A stretch of DNA of 64,000 nucleotides from Nostocoides sp. Soil756 (GCF_001428065.1 NZ_LMSE01000002.1:154226-218225), one strand, 5' to 3'; positions 39,985-51,000 are shown, counted from the stretch's first letter. Made by a program: numbers and translations. Notes: a model not told the origin generated them from the sequence alone.

Positions 39985-42966
39985 GTGCCCGCTCCTGCCC
40001 GCCCGCGCGCCGCTCGCGTGGTGCCCACCGCCTCCGCCACCCGCCGGGTGGCGGCCGTCGTCGCGGTCGTGGCCACCGTCGCGGTCGGTGCCGTGGTCAC
40101 CGCATCGCGCTCCGACGCCGTGCCGGGGACGCCCACGACGACGCTGTTCGAGGAGTCCTTCGCGGGCACCACGACGAGCTCGCCCTCGTGGTCGCGCCCC
40201 TCGGCCGCGTCGAACACCGCGTGTCTGACCGGCTCCCAGGACGGGGCTCAGTCGCCCATCCCGGGTTGTGGCGGTGACGCGCCGGGCTCCGGGGTGCTCC
40301 GGCTGACCTCCAACGAGACCGCGCAGGTCGGGACGGTCTTCTACGACGCCTCGTTGCCCTCGGCGCGCGGTATCGACGTCTCCTTCGACAGCTACCAGTG
40401 GGCCGGCGGTTCGTCTCCGGCGGACGGGATGAGCTTCGCCCTCGCCGCCGCCGACCCGGCGGCCCCGGCGGCCCCGGCCCACGCGGGCCCCACCGGGGGC
40501 GCCCTCGGCTACTACGGGATCCCTGGGGTGGACGGCCTCCCGCACGGCTACCTCGGAGTGGGCCTGGACGTGTACGGGGGGTTCTCCAACGGAGACCCCG
40601 CCGGCAACGGTCAGTGCTTTCGCAACCCCCCGATGTCGCAGGCCGTATCGGTCCGCGGGCCGGGTGACGGCGCCAGCGGCTACTGCGTCCTCGGCTCGGA
40701 GTGGAGCATCGGTCCGCTCGACGACAGCTTCAGCTGGTCGCGCCCCGCTCCGGTGCCGGTCGTCGTCTCCATCAACCCGGCCGGCGCCCCCGTGCTGAAC
40801 CGTTCCGGCGACGAGGTCCCGGCGCGCTCCTGGCTCGTCGCCTGGACGGCCTACGGGGCCGCGCGCCAGGTGATGACGGGTGACCTGCCGGACCAGGCCG
40901 CCCTCGACGCGGCGCAGATCCCCTCCTCGTGGGTCGACCCGGACACGGGCGTCCCCTACCAGCTCACGTTCGGCTGGTCCGGCTCCACCGGCTCGCTCGC
41001 CGAGATCCACGCGCTCGGCAACGTCCGGGCCACCACGCTCACCGGCAAGCTTCCCGTCTTCGGGCTGTCCGTCGCCGACGACGCCTCCGGGGTGCTCGAC
41101 CCCGGCACCACGGTCACCGCCACGGTCACCCCCACCCTCGCCGCCGAAGGCGACGAGACCCAGACGCCGGTCGTGACCACCACCGTGCCCGACGGCGTCA
41201 CCGTCGGCACGCCGACCGCACCGGGTTACGAGTGCGCCGTGGCCTCGCCCGTGGTGACCTGCACCGCCAGCGGGCCCGGGCCGTGGCTCGCCGGCTCCGA
41301 GTTGCCCCCGATCTCACTGCCGCTCATCGCTGCCGGCACGGTCACCGGGCAGGCCTCGATCACGGCGAAGGTGTCCTCGACCGACGGCAACCCGGCATCC
41401 GCCCGGCACGACCTCACCCTGCGCGCCGCGCAGGAGATCACCGTGACGCCCCTGACGACCCCGGCCCTGGTCGGGACCAGCCAGGCGGTCGTCGCGACCG
41501 GCGGTGGCGCCACCACCCCCGTCGAGCTCTCGACGGCCGGCTCCGGTGCGGGCGTCTGCTCGCTGACGGGGACCACCCTCAGCCTCATGGCCGCCGGCAC
41601 CTGCGTCGTCACGGCCACCCAGGCGGGTGACGCCGGGCACGCCCCGGCCGCCCCGGTGCAGCAGAGCGTGACCGTCGAGAAGGTCGCCACCGCGGTGTCG
41701 GTCGCGGCCACCCCCGCGGGCAGCGTCGTCGGCCAGGACGTCTCCGTGGCGGTCACCGTCGCCGGCGGCGTGGCCGGCACGGTCACCGCGACCGTCGACG
41801 GCGCACCGGTCGGGAGCGCCGCCGTCTCGGCCGCGCAGCACGTCGCGAGCTTCCCGGTCGCCTCGTCCTCGGCTCCGCTGAGCGCTGGTGCCCACATCCT
41901 GTCGGCCTCCTTCGCGCCGGCCGACGCCACCACCTACGCCACCTCGGCCGCGACCCCGCTGACCCTCACGGTGGACCGGGCGGCGACGACCACGTCGGTC
42001 ACCGTCGCTCCGGGTGCTCTGACCGCCCGGGTCGCCGTGGCCGCGCCCGGCCACGCCGTCCCCAGCGGGACCGTGCGGTTCTCGGTCGACGGGGTGCTCG
42101 TGGGCTCGGCCGCCGTGGTGAACGGATCCGCGACGCTGGCGTACCGGACCCCGGCCGACGCGAGTCGTGCGGTCTCCGCCACCTTCTCGGGCGACGCCGC
42201 CACCCTCGGCTCGTCGGGGTCGACGGCCCGCCACAACCCGGGCGTCACCGCACGGGTGACCAGCACCGTGCCGCGCTCGAAGGCCGGCTGGTACCGCGCG
42301 CCGGTCGTCGTCACCTTCACCTGCACCACCGCGGGCGCTCCGCTCACGGCTCCGTGCCCGGCGCCGGTCACGCTGTCGCGCAACGGCGCCGGCCAGGCGG
42401 TCACCCGTACGGTGTCGGCCACCGACGGCGGCATCGCCACCGTCAACGTCAAGGGGATCGACATCGACCGGACGGCCCCGGCCGTGGCGGTCCGCGGCAT
42501 CCGGCCCGGCGGGGTCTACTTCCTCTCGAGCGCTGCTGCCCGCTGCGTGGGGTCGGACTCGCTCTCGGGCCTGGCCTCGTGCACTTTGAGCCGCAGCCGC
42601 CGGGGCACGACCGAGAAGGTCACCGCCAGGGCGGTCGACCGGGCCGGCAACGTGCGGACGACGACGGTGAGCGTCACCGTGACCGACGTCGTGCTGGTCG
42701 GTGGCACGTGGAAGAACGGTGCCTACGTCGTGCGACGTGGCCACGCGTACACCCTGCTCGCCGCCTCCCGGGTCCGGCCGCGCTACGTGGACGCCGCCTA
42801 CGGCGCGCGCCGACCGCGGGGAGAGGACAACTGGTTCCGCAGCAGCGGACGGAGCCGCTGGTCGGTCGGCGTGACCATGGACCGGACGATGCGGCTCGGC
42901 TCGTGGAACCTGGGCGTGCGGCGGGGCTCCACCCTCACCGTGGTGAAGGTGGTCGTCACCCGGTGA
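39985..42966 (+). CDS. Large secreted protein: L-type lectin-like domain plus Ig-like repeats
   Basis: A 993-residue exported protein. A signal peptide (hydrophobic about 22-40) ends near SDA-VP. Residues about 50-350 resemble a legume-type lectin jelly roll (GTVFYDASL, DGMSFALA, LGYYGIPGVDGLPHGYLGVGLDVYG). About 355-480 is a DUF11-like beta domain, and about 480-760 contains Ig-like repeats of the Big_3/Big_5 kind. The C-terminal part (760-993) has another Ig-like unit with DRTAPAVAVRG and a basic end. There is no LPXTG motif or membrane anchor. It may bind glycans outside the cell. The GTG start has AGAGG seven bases upstream. The 264-base region before it holds no gene I can support. Confidence 0.75.
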   Translation: MPAPARPRAARVVPTASATRRVAAVVAVVATVAVGAVVTASRSDAVPGTPTTTLFEESFAGTTTSSPSWSRPSAASNTACLTGSQDGAQSPIPGCGGDAPGSGVLRLTSNETAQVGTVFYDASLPSARGIDVSFDSYQWAGGSSPADGMSFALAAADPAAPAAPAHAGPTGGALGYYGIPGVDGLPHGYLGVGLDVYGGFSNGDPAGNGQCFRNPPMSQAVSVRGPGDGASGYCVLGSEWSIGPLDDSFSWSRPAPVPVVVSINPAGAPVLNRSGDEVPARSWLVAWTAYGAARQVMTGDLPDQAALDAAQIPSSWVDPDTGVPYQLTFGWSGSTGSLAEIHALGNVRATTLTGKLPVFGLSVADDASGVLDPGTTVTATVTPTLAAEGDETQTPVVTTTVPDGVTVGTPTAPGYECAVASPVVTCTASGPGPWLAGSELPPISLPLIAAGTVTGQASITAKVSSTDGNPASARHDLTLRAAQEITVTPLTTPALVGTSQAVVATGGGATTPVELSTAGSGAGVCSLTGTTLSLMAAGTCVVTATQAGDAGHAPAAPVQQSVTVEKVATAVSVAATPAGSVVGQDVSVAVTVAGGVAGTVTATVDGAPVGSAAVSAAQHVASFPVASSSAPLSAGAHILSASFAPADATTYATSAATPLTLTVDRAATTTSVTVAPGALTARVAVAAPGHAVPSGTVRFSVDGVLVGSAAVVNGSATLAYRTPADASRAVSATFSGDAATLGSSGSTARHNPGVTARVTSTVPRSKAGWYRAPVVVTFTCTTAGAPLTAPCPAPVTLSRNGAGQAVTRTVSATDGGIATVNVKGIDIDRTAPAVAVRGIRPGGVYFLSSAAARCVGSDSLSGLASCTLSRSRRGTTEKVTARAVDRAGNVRTTTVSVTVTDVVLVGGTWKNGAYVVRRGHAYTLLAASRVRPRYVDAAYGARRPRGEDNWFRSSGRSRWSVGVTMDRTMRLGSWNLGVRRGSTLTVVKVVVTR

Positions 42967-42977
42967 CCCCGCAGTGA

Positions 42978-43019
42978 CCGGACGCCCGGTGGTGCCCCAC
43001 GGCATCACCGGGCGTCCGG
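42978..43019. terminator. Strong terminator-like hairpin after the lectin-like gene
   Basis: Outer arms 42978-42991 and 43006-43019 (14 bp, perfect) continue into a five-pair inner stem with one G-U pair and a CCAC loop, giving a continuous 19-bp stem. No T-tract follows. Confidence 0.75.
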
Positions 43020-43083
43020 CGTCCCGGGCGCGGCGTGCGAGGCGCGGTCGGCGCGCGACGGGCGGTGGCACGCCGCCGCCACG

Positions 43084-43089
43084 TACAGT
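43084..43089 (+). promoter_or_regulatory. -10 box TACAGT, leaderless DedA start
   Basis: TACAGT ends six bases before GTG 43096; the gap CTTCCT has no ribosome site. Confidence 0.55.
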
Positions 43090-43095
43090 CTTCCT

Positions 43096-43821
43096 GTGAG
43101 TTCTCTCAGCCAGTCGGTCGTCGACGTCATCGAGTCGATCGGCGAGGTCGGCGTCGGGCTGCTGATCGCGCTCGAGACCGTCCTGCCGCCCATCCCGTCC
43201 GAGGTGATCCTGCCGTTCGCGGGGTTCGCCGCCGCCGACGGCCGGCTCGACCCCTACCTGGCCTGGGCCTGCGCCACGCTCGGGTCGCTGGTCGGGGCGC
43301 TGCTCCTCTACGGGCTGGGCGTGCGGTTCAGCTACGAACGGCTCCACCACCTGGCGGGCAAGCGCTGGTTCTTCCTGTTCGGCCGCCGCGACCTCGAGCG
43401 CGGGATGCGCTTCTTCGACCGGCACGGCAGCGCGGTGGTGCTCGTCGGGCGGTTCGTGCCGCTGATCCGCTCGGTCGTGTCGGTGCCGGCCGGCCTCGAC
43501 CGGATGCCGCTGGGCCGCTTCCTGGGTCTGACCGCCTTCGGCAGTGGCATCTGGAACGCCGCCTTCATCGCCGTCGGCTACCGGCTGGGGGAGGACTACG
43601 CCGTCGTCGAGGAGTACGTCGGGCCGGTCAGCAAGGCAGTCGTCGCCGTCTGCGTCGTGGTGCTGGTCTGGCTGGTCGTCCGCACGGCGCGGCTGCGCCG
43701 GGCCGGGACGCCCGACCAGGACCACGACGAACCGGCCGCCGCGGACACCGCCGACGCCGACGCCGGCCGGGACGACGACGCGGTCCGCGCCGAGGCGGAG
43801 CAGGGGGCGCGGCGGGGCTGA
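43096..43821 (+). CDS. DedA / VTT-domain membrane protein
   Basis: A 241-residue membrane protein of the DedA family. Typical segments are ETVLPPIPSEVILPFAGF near the N-terminus and the VGRFVPLIRSVVSVPAG motif with its conserved arginines. DedA proteins are implicated in recycling of undecaprenyl phosphate or phosphatidylethanolamine across the membrane and in envelope stress. The C-terminal 45 residues are charged and cytoplasmic. It is convergent with the ABC exporter, ten bases away. Confidence 0.92.
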   Translation: MSSLSQSVVDVIESIGEVGVGLLIALETVLPPIPSEVILPFAGFAAADGRLDPYLAWACATLGSLVGALLLYGLGVRFSYERLHHLAGKRWFFLFGRRDLERGMRFFDRHGSAVVLVGRFVPLIRSVVSVPAGLDRMPLGRFLGLTAFGSGIWNAAFIAVGYRLGEDYAVVEEYVGPVSKAVVAVCVVVLVWLVVRTARLRRAGTPDQDHDEPAAADTADADAGRDDDAVRAEAEQGARRG

Positions 43822-43831
43822 GCCCCCAGCC

Positions 43832-45607
43832 TCACCCCTCGTCGCGCCAGGACCGCCAGAGCGCGGCGTAGTCGCCGTCGGCGGCGAGCAGCTCGTCGTG
43901 CGAGCCGAGCTCACTGACCCGGCCACCGTCGACCACGGCCACCCGGTCGGCGTCGTGCGCCGTGTGCAGCCGGTGCGCGATGGCCACCACGGTGCGCCCG
44001 GTGAGGACCGCTCCGAGCGAGCGCTCGAGGTGGCGCGCCGCCCGCGGGTCGAGCAGCGAGGTGGCCTCGTCGAGCACGAGGGTGTGCGGGTCGGCCAGCA
44101 CCAAGCGGGCCAGGGCGACCTGCTGGGCCTGGGCCTCGGTGAGCTCGTGGCCGCCCGAGCCCACGCGCGTCGCCAGCCCGCGCGGCAGCGCCTCGGCCCA
44201 CTCGAGGGCGTCGACGGCCTCGAGGGCCCCTCGTAGCTCGTCGTCGGTGGCCGTGGGCCGGGGGAGGCGCAGGTTCTCGGCCAGGGTGCCGACGAAGACG
44301 TGGTGCTCCTGGGTGACCAGGGCGACCTGGCCGCGCAGCTCGTCGAGCTCGAGGTCGACCAGCGGCACACCGCCGACCGCGATGCGCCCGGTGCGCGGGC
44401 CGTCGACGCCTGCCATCAGCCGCCCCAGGGTCGACTTGCCCGCCCCCGACGGACCGACGACCGCGAGGCGCTCGCCGGGGTGGAGGTCGAGCGACACCCC
44501 GTGCAGCACGTCCTGGCCGGGCCGGTAGGCGTAGCGGACGTCGTCGACCTCGAGCTGGTCGTCGCGCGGCACGGCACCGGTGGCCACCCGGTCGGGCGGC
44601 ACCTCGCCGACCCCGAGGATGCGCGACATCGACGTGGCGGCGAACTGGATCTCGTCGAGCATCCCGACCAGCTCACCGAGCGGGTCGAGCAGGCGCTGCA
44701 CGTAGAGGACGACAGCGGTCGCGGCGGCCACCGGGATGACGCCCTCCCAGGCCAGCCAGCCGCCCCACAGCAGGGCACCGGCGATGGGCGCGAAGAACCC
44801 CAGCTCGAGCCAGGGGAACCAGCGCAGCCGCAGGCCCACGGTGTAGCGCTCGGCGGCGTGGCTCTCGGCCACGGCCTCAGCGAACCGCTCGCCGCGCTCC
44901 TGCGACAGGCCGAGCGCGTCGACGGTGGCGGCGCCCTCGACGGTCTCGGCGGCCACCCCGTTGAGGCGGGCGTAGGTGGCGTGCTCCCACAGGTAGCCCG
45001 GGCCGGCCAGGCGCAGGTAGCGCCGGGTGGGCAGGAACCAGACGAGCGGCGTCAGCAGCAGTGGCAGCGCGGCCAGCGGCGACACCAGCACGGTGGCGAC
45101 GCCGGTGACCAGCACGGTGGTCACCGACACCACGACCGAGGGGATGCCGAAGCGGATGACGTAGCTGATGGCGTCGATGTCGTTGGTCGTGCGGGCGAGC
45201 AGGTCGCCGGTGCCGGCCCGCTCGACGGTCGAGAGCGGCAGCCGCACCGCCGAGCCCACGAAGTCCTCGCGCAGCCGCGCGAAGATGCGTTCGGACAGCA
45301 CGAACGACCCGCGCCGGGCCAGCCAGGTGGCCCCGGTCTCGGCCAGCAGGGCGGCGGCCAGCAGCCCGACCAGCACGTCGATGTCGGTGATGACGGCGCG
45401 GCCGGTGGTGACGACCCCGACGACCTGGCCGATGACCCAGGGCCCGGCGAGCCCCACGACCGCGGCCAGCAGGTGCCACAGCAGCACGCCGGCCAGCGGC
45501 CGCCGGTGCTCGCGCAGCAGCACGCCCACGTGGGTGCGCACGACCGACCCCGGCGCGATGGGCAGGGTGCGCCGGGCGTGGTCGGTGCGCTCGGACAGCG
45601 GCGACAT
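43832..45607 (-). CDS. ABC exporter subunit (TMD-NBD) with intact Walker motifs, degenerate signature
   Basis: A 591-residue type IV exporter half: six membrane helices (about 40-310) and an NBD. Walker A GPSGAGKS (385-392), Walker B LVLDE (Asp513, Glu514) and the switch His545 are intact. The signature motif is LTEAQ (489-493) instead of LSGGQ. It starts one base inside the stop of the other subunit gene, so the two are co-translated and almost surely form a heterodimer. One ATP site (these Walker motifs plus the partner's LSGGQ) should work; the other should not. Substrate is unknown. Confidence 0.92.
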   Translation of the reverse strand: MSPLSERTDHARRTLPIAPGSVVRTHVGVLLREHRRPLAGVLLWHLLAAVVGLAGPWVIGQVVGVVTTGRAVITDIDVLVGLLAAALLAETGATWLARRGSFVLSERIFARLREDFVGSAVRLPLSTVERAGTGDLLARTTNDIDAISYVIRFGIPSVVVSVTTVLVTGVATVLVSPLAALPLLLTPLVWFLPTRRYLRLAGPGYLWEHATYARLNGVAAETVEGAATVDALGLSQERGERFAEAVAESHAAERYTVGLRLRWFPWLELGFFAPIAGALLWGGWLAWEGVIPVAAATAVVLYVQRLLDPLGELVGMLDEIQFAATSMSRILGVGEVPPDRVATGAVPRDDQLEVDDVRYAYRPGQDVLHGVSLDLHPGERLAVVGPSGAGKSTLGRLMAGVDGPRTGRIAVGGVPLVDLELDELRGQVALVTQEHHVFVGTLAENLRLPRPTATDDELRGALEAVDALEWAEALPRGLATRVGSGGHELTEAQAQQVALARLVLADPHTLVLDEATSLLDPRAARHLERSLGAVLTGRTVVAIAHRLHTAHDADRVAVVDGGRVSELGSHDELLAADGDYAALWRSWRDEG

Positions 45608-47319
45608 CAGTCCTCCTCGCCGCGCACGACGACGGCCCGGTAGCGGGCGTCGGCGCGCGAGAGCTCACGGTGGGTGCCGGTGGCGGCCACGCGGCCGTCG
45701 ACCACGAGGTGCACGACGTCGGCGTGCTCGAGCAGCAGCGGGCTGGCCGTGACCACCACCGTGGTGCGGCCCTTGCGGTGCTCGGCCAGGCGGCCGGCGA
45801 TGCGCGCCTCGGTGTGCGCGTCGACGGCGCTGGTGGGCTCGACCAGGACCAGCACGTCGGGGTCGCGCAGCAGGGCGCGGGCCAGCGCGAGTCGCTGGCG
45901 CTGGCCGCCGGAGAGCGAGCGGCCGCGCTCCTCGACCTCGCCGTCCATCCCGCCCTCGACCGCGGCCAGGGCGTCGTCGGCGTCGGCGACGGCCAGCGAG
46001 GCCATCCGGGCGTCGTCGTCAGGGCCGCCCAGCGCGCCCCGCAGCGGGCCGCTGAACAGCCGGGGGTCGGCCTGCGAGACCAGCACCCGGGCCCGCACGT
46101 CGGCCAGCGGCAGGTCGTCGAGCGCCTCCTCGCCCCAGGTGACGCCGTGCCGTCCCGGGACGGTGCGGCCGAGCCGGCCGGCGATGGCGGCGGTGTCGTC
46201 CGGGCGGGCGGCGACCAGCGCGGTGAGGACGCCGGGCTCGACGGTGACGCCGGAGGTGGGGTCGACGAGCGCGGCGTCGGGCGGGACCCAGCCGGTGGGC
46301 TCGAGGGCGGGGTGGTCGGGCTCGGTGGCCAGGATGCGCGCGATGCGGCGGCCGGCGACCCGGGTGGTGATGAGCTTGTCGGCCATCTCGACGGCGGTCT
46401 GCAGCGGGATGGTGAGGAAGGCGGTGTAGCCGTAGAAGGCGACGAGCTGGCCGGCGCTGATCTGCCCGTCGACGGCCAGGTGGGCGCCCACCCCGGTGAC
46501 GACGAGCACGAACAACCCGGGCAGCAGCACCTGGGCCGAGTCGAGGGTGGCCTGGGTGCCGGCGACCCGCACCCCGGCCCGTCGCACGGTCTGCGACTGC
46601 GCGCGGTAGCGGGCCAGGAACGAGTCCTCGCCGCCGATGCCGCGCAGCACCCGCAGGCCGCTGACGGTGTCGGCGCCGAGCGCGGTGAGCCGCCCGGCCT
46701 CCTCGCGCTGGGCGCTCTGGCGCCGCTGGAGGGGCTTCATGACGAACGCCAGCGAGCCCACGAGCAGCGGGCCGCCGAGCAGCATGATGAGCCCGAGCAG
46801 CAGCGAGCCGCGCAGCAGGATGACCGCGACGACCACGAACGACACGACCGCGCCCATGAACCGCGCGAAGACGTCGAAGGTGTGGCCCATCCGCCCGAAG
46901 TCGCTGGTGAAGCTGGCCAGCACCTCGCCGGCGGGCATCGTGCGGGTCAGGGCCGGGCCGGTGCGGCGCACCGCGCGGTCGGCGACGACGCCGGCGCGGA
47001 AGGCCGCGACGAGCCAGTTCTTGACGGCGAACCAGTGCCGGCCGTTGCCGGCGGCCGCCGACACCGCGCCGAGGCCGAGAACGGCCAGCGACCACAGGGC
47101 GAGGGCGCGGCCGTCGCGGGCGACGATGCCGTCGTCGACGGCGCGGCCGACGGCGGCCGGCACCAGCGCGACCGAGAGCATCCACGGGATGCCGAAGCAC
47201 GCGCCCGCGAGGAGGGATCGCCACTGGCGGCGTGCGAGCCACACGAGCAGCCGGTCGGTGTCGGCCGGGGCGTCGTCATCGGGTCGCACGCCGTAGAACC
47301 AGGGCGGTCTCGTCGGCAT
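45607..47319 (-). CDS. ABC exporter subunit (TMD-NBD) with canonical signature, lost Walker motifs
   Basis: A 570-residue exporter half with six membrane helices (about 35-315). The NBD keeps a perfect signature LSGGQ (469-473), but the Walker A position reads AARPDDTAA (370-378) with no GKS/T. Walker B is VLVLVE, with Val493 replacing the aspartate but Glu494 kept. The switch His is absent (VVVTASP). It therefore cannot bind ATP in the normal way and serves as the partner supplying LSGGQ. The ATG has GGAG six bases upstream. First gene of the two-gene operon, downstream of the MOSC gene and a palindromic repeat. Confidence 0.9.
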   Translation of the reverse strand: MPTRPPWFYGVRPDDDAPADTDRLLVWLARRQWRSLLAGACFGIPWMLSVALVPAAVGRAVDDGIVARDGRALALWSLAVLGLGAVSAAAGNGRHWFAVKNWLVAAFRAGVVADRAVRRTGPALTRTMPAGEVLASFTSDFGRMGHTFDVFARFMGAVVSFVVVAVILLRGSLLLGLIMLLGGPLLVGSLAFVMKPLQRRQSAQREEAGRLTALGADTVSGLRVLRGIGGEDSFLARYRAQSQTVRRAGVRVAGTQATLDSAQVLLPGLFVLVVTGVGAHLAVDGQISAGQLVAFYGYTAFLTIPLQTAVEMADKLITTRVAGRRIARILATEPDHPALEPTGWVPPDAALVDPTSGVTVEPGVLTALVAARPDDTAAIAGRLGRTVPGRHGVTWGEEALDDLPLADVRARVLVSQADPRLFSGPLRGALGGPDDDARMASLAVADADDALAAVEGGMDGEVEERGRSLSGGQRQRLALARALLRDPDVLVLVEPTSAVDAHTEARIAGRLAEHRKGRTTVVVTASPLLLEHADVVHLVVDGRVAATGTHRELSRADARYRAVVVRGEED

Positions 47320-47400
47320 GATGGCTCCACGCTAGGTGCTCGGGCCGACACGTTGCGAACGGGTTTCCGCCCCGCCCTCACCCCCGACCCCCCTCCACTT

Positions 47401-47479
47401 TTCGGGGTGACCCCGAAACGTCAGCCTCACCCCGGTTCGGAAGCGGGGTGAGGCTGACGAACCGGGGTCTCGAGGCGCC
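47401..47479. repeat. Dispersed 79-bp palindromic repeat, copy A
   Basis: Two adjacent hairpins: TTCGGGGT (47401-47408) with ACCCCGAA (47410-47417), then perfect 15-base arms 47420-47434 and 47444-47458 with a 9-base loop, then a conserved 21-base tail. A second copy lies at 63412-63490, same orientation, 69 of 79 bases identical by my alignment. Both copies are intergenic. Confidence 0.85.
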
Positions 47480-47521
47480 GGCACCGGCCGCCGACCCCGG
47501 CGCCCGGCCGGGAACCGTCGC

Positions 47522-48094
47522 TCAGGGCAGCCGGCGTGCCCCGGCGCCCGCCCGGATGGATGCCGCCTCGCGCGACCGGGTGGCGCGGGCGGCGGCCTCC
47601 TCCGGGGTGAACGGCAGCTCGACGTAGGCGTCCCCGACCGCGATATCCCCGCCCTCGACGATGCGGAACACGGTCCCGGCCCGAGCGTGCAGGGCCGCCG
47701 CCGCACCGGGCCCGACCTCGTCGTCGAGGATGCGGCACGGCGCCGCGACCCGCACGACCTCGAGCAGCACCGGCCCGATGCGGGCCTGCGCCCCGGGCAC
47801 CGACACCACGTCGCCGGTGTCGACCGTGATGTTCCGCCGCGTACCGGGAAGCGGTACCGGGGCGCCCAGCCGATCGGCCGCCTCGGCCAGGCGGGCCGCC
47901 GACTGCACCGTCACGTGGCGGTGCCGGCTGCCGTGGTAGCGGTCGCCGACCAGCCCCACCCCGGCCTCGGCCGCCACCGAGCCGACGGCGCGCATGGGCA
48001 GCCGGCGGCCGGGCGCGACGTGGATCGCGGTCACGACGGCACCGGATACGGCACGGTCGGCGGGGATGGCGGGGATGGCGGGGGTGGCGGCCAT
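47522..48094 (-). CDS. MOSC-domain protein
   Basis: A 190-residue MOSC-fold protein (molybdenum cofactor sulfurase C-terminal type). Typical segments are GLVGDRYHG, ITVD-like NITVDTGD and APCRILDDE with the conserved cysteine near residue 118. MOSC proteins handle sulfur for metal cofactors or sugar modification; the substrate here is unknown. The N-terminus is encoded by a short GGGGATGGC-type repeat (PAIPAIPA). A GACAAT box six bases before the ATG suggests a leaderless mRNA. It is divergent from SURF1 with 41 bases between starts. Confidence 0.87.
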   Translation of the reverse strand: MAATPAIPAIPADRAVSGAVVTAIHVAPGRRLPMRAVGSVAAEAGVGLVGDRYHGSRHRHVTVQSAARLAEAADRLGAPVPLPGTRRNITVDTGDVVSVPGAQARIGPVLLEVVRVAAPCRILDDEVGPGAAAALHARAGTVFRIVEGGDIAVGDAYVELPFTPEEAAARATRSREAASIRAGAGARRLP

Positions 48095-48123
48095 CGCGCC
48101 ATTGTCGCCGGATGCCGGTCGCG

Positions 48124-48129
48124 TACCCT
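48124..48129 (+). promoter_or_regulatory. -10 box TACCCT, leaderless SURF1 start
   Basis: TACCCT ends six bases before GTG 48136, supporting this start over GTG/ATG codons further upstream. Confidence 0.5.
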
Positions 48130-48135
48130 CGAGAG

Positions 48136-48963
48136 GTGCTGCGGACGGCCCTGACCCCGAGGTTCCTCGGGCTGCTGGCGCTGGTCCTCGTGGTCGGCGC
48201 CGCCTTCGTCCAGCTCGGCCGCTGGCAGCTCGGCGTGGCGGAGAACAGCGGGCAGCTGGCCGCGCTCGAACGGGCCCGCACGACCGCGCCGGTGCCCCTC
48301 ACCGACGTCCTGCAGCCGCACTCCGACTTCCCCGGCGAGCTCTCGACCCGTCCCGTCACGGTGCGCGGGCACTACACCGACGGCCAGCTCCTGGTGCCCG
48401 AGCGCCGGCTCGACGGCCGCACCGGCGCGTGGGTGCTCACCCCGTTCGTGGTCGACGACGGCGGCGCCACCCTGCCCGTCGTGCGCGGCTTCGTGCCCGA
48501 CGGTGCCGACGCCGGACCGCCCCCCACCGGCACCCTCACGCTGGCCGGCGGGCTCGCGCCGCCCGAGTCGCCCTCCGACGTGCCCGCCGGCCCCGGTGAG
48601 ATCGGCTCGGTCGACACCTCGGTGCTGGTCAACACCTGGCCCGGCGACCTCTACAACGCCTTCCTCTTCCTCCAGCGCGAGGAGCCGGCACCCGGCACGT
48701 CCCTGACCCGCGTGCCGACCCCGGTCGGGTCCACCGGCGTCAACTGGCGCAACGCCGCGTACGCCGTGCAGTGGTGGGTCTTCGCGGCCTTCGCACTCTG
48801 GCTGTGGTGGCGGATGGTGCGCGAGCAGCACGAGCGCTCGACCCGCGAGGCCGCCACCGGCGGCGGCGACCCGGCAGCCGGCGACACCGCCGACCCCGGC
48901 GAGCAGCCCGCCGTCACCCCCGTGCCGTCGCGGGGGGAGAATGACGTCCGTGAGCACCTCTGA
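48136..48963 (+). CDS. SURF1 family cytochrome oxidase assembly protein
   Basis: A 275-residue protein with membrane helices at about 10-28 and 217-235 enclosing an extracytoplasmic domain, the SURF1 layout. Family segments: QLGRWQLGVAE, RPVTVRGHY, WVLTPFV and PVVRGFVP. SURF1 assists haem a insertion or assembly of the aa3 cytochrome oxidase. The C-terminal 40 residues are an acidic Gly/Pro tail. It overlaps the next gene and leads a block SURF1-DUF3817-guaA common in Actinobacteria. Confidence 0.9.
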   Translation: MLRTALTPRFLGLLALVLVVGAAFVQLGRWQLGVAENSGQLAALERARTTAPVPLTDVLQPHSDFPGELSTRPVTVRGHYTDGQLLVPERRLDGRTGAWVLTPFVVDDGGATLPVVRGFVPDGADAGPPPTGTLTLAGGLAPPESPSDVPAGPGEIGSVDTSVLVNTWPGDLYNAFLFLQREEPAPGTSLTRVPTPVGSTGVNWRNAAYAVQWWVFAAFALWLWWRMVREQHERSTREAATGGGDPAAGDTADPGEQPAVTPVPSRGENDVREHL

Positions 48964-49327
48964 GACGCGCCCTGCGGTCGCCATCGCCCCCGAGGACGTC
49001 GACGCCGTCCGGCCCCGCCTGACCTTCTTCAAGGTGATGGCCTTCGCGGTCGGCATCGGCCTGCTCGTCCTCGTGGTCGAGATCATCCTGAGCTACGGCT
49101 TCGGGCTGAAGGGCAGCGCCAACCCGCTGGCGTGGTGGCCGCAGCCGCACGGCTTCATCTACATGATCTACCTGGTGGCCACCGCCCTGCTGGGCTTCAA
49201 GGTGGGCTGGTCGCTCCCCAAGATGGTGCTGGTGATGCTGGCCGGCTGCGTCCCGTTCCTGTCGTTCTGGGTCGAGCGGCGCGTCGCCGGTGAGGTCGAG
49301 TCCGGGCTGGCCGCCGCGCGCCGATAG
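48950..49327 (+). CDS. DUF3817 membrane protein
   Basis: A 125-residue protein with three predicted membrane helices (about 32-50, 70-90 and 94-112), matching DUF3817 in length and in the YGFGLKG and PHGFIYMIY segments. Function is unknown. GTG 48950 is preferred, because GGAG lies ten bases upstream; ATG 48941 would be one base from that site. It overlaps the SURF1 reading frame by 14 bases and ends 10 bases before guaA. Confidence 0.82.
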   Translation: MSTSETRPAVAIAPEDVDAVRPRLTFFKVMAFAVGIGLLVLVVEIILSYGFGLKGSANPLAWWPQPHGFIYMIYLVATALLGFKVGWSLPKMVLVMLAGCVPFLSFWVERRVAGEVESGLAAARR

Positions 49328-49330
49328 CCT
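49325..49330 (+). promoter_or_regulatory. -10 box TAGCCT, leaderless guaA start
   Basis: TAGCCT ends seven bases before GTG 49338. It overlaps the last codon and stop of the DUF3817 gene. Confidence 0.5.
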
Positions 49331-49337
49331 GAGTCGC

Positions 49338-51000
<1,663 letters not shown>

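Noticed and set aside
41314-44370. A 1018-codon minus-strand open frame ending in the lectin gene region
   Set aside because: Its sequence is an out-of-frame reading of the ABC transporter gene and the antisense of DedA and the lectin-like gene, with repetitive Arg/Gly/Pro composition.
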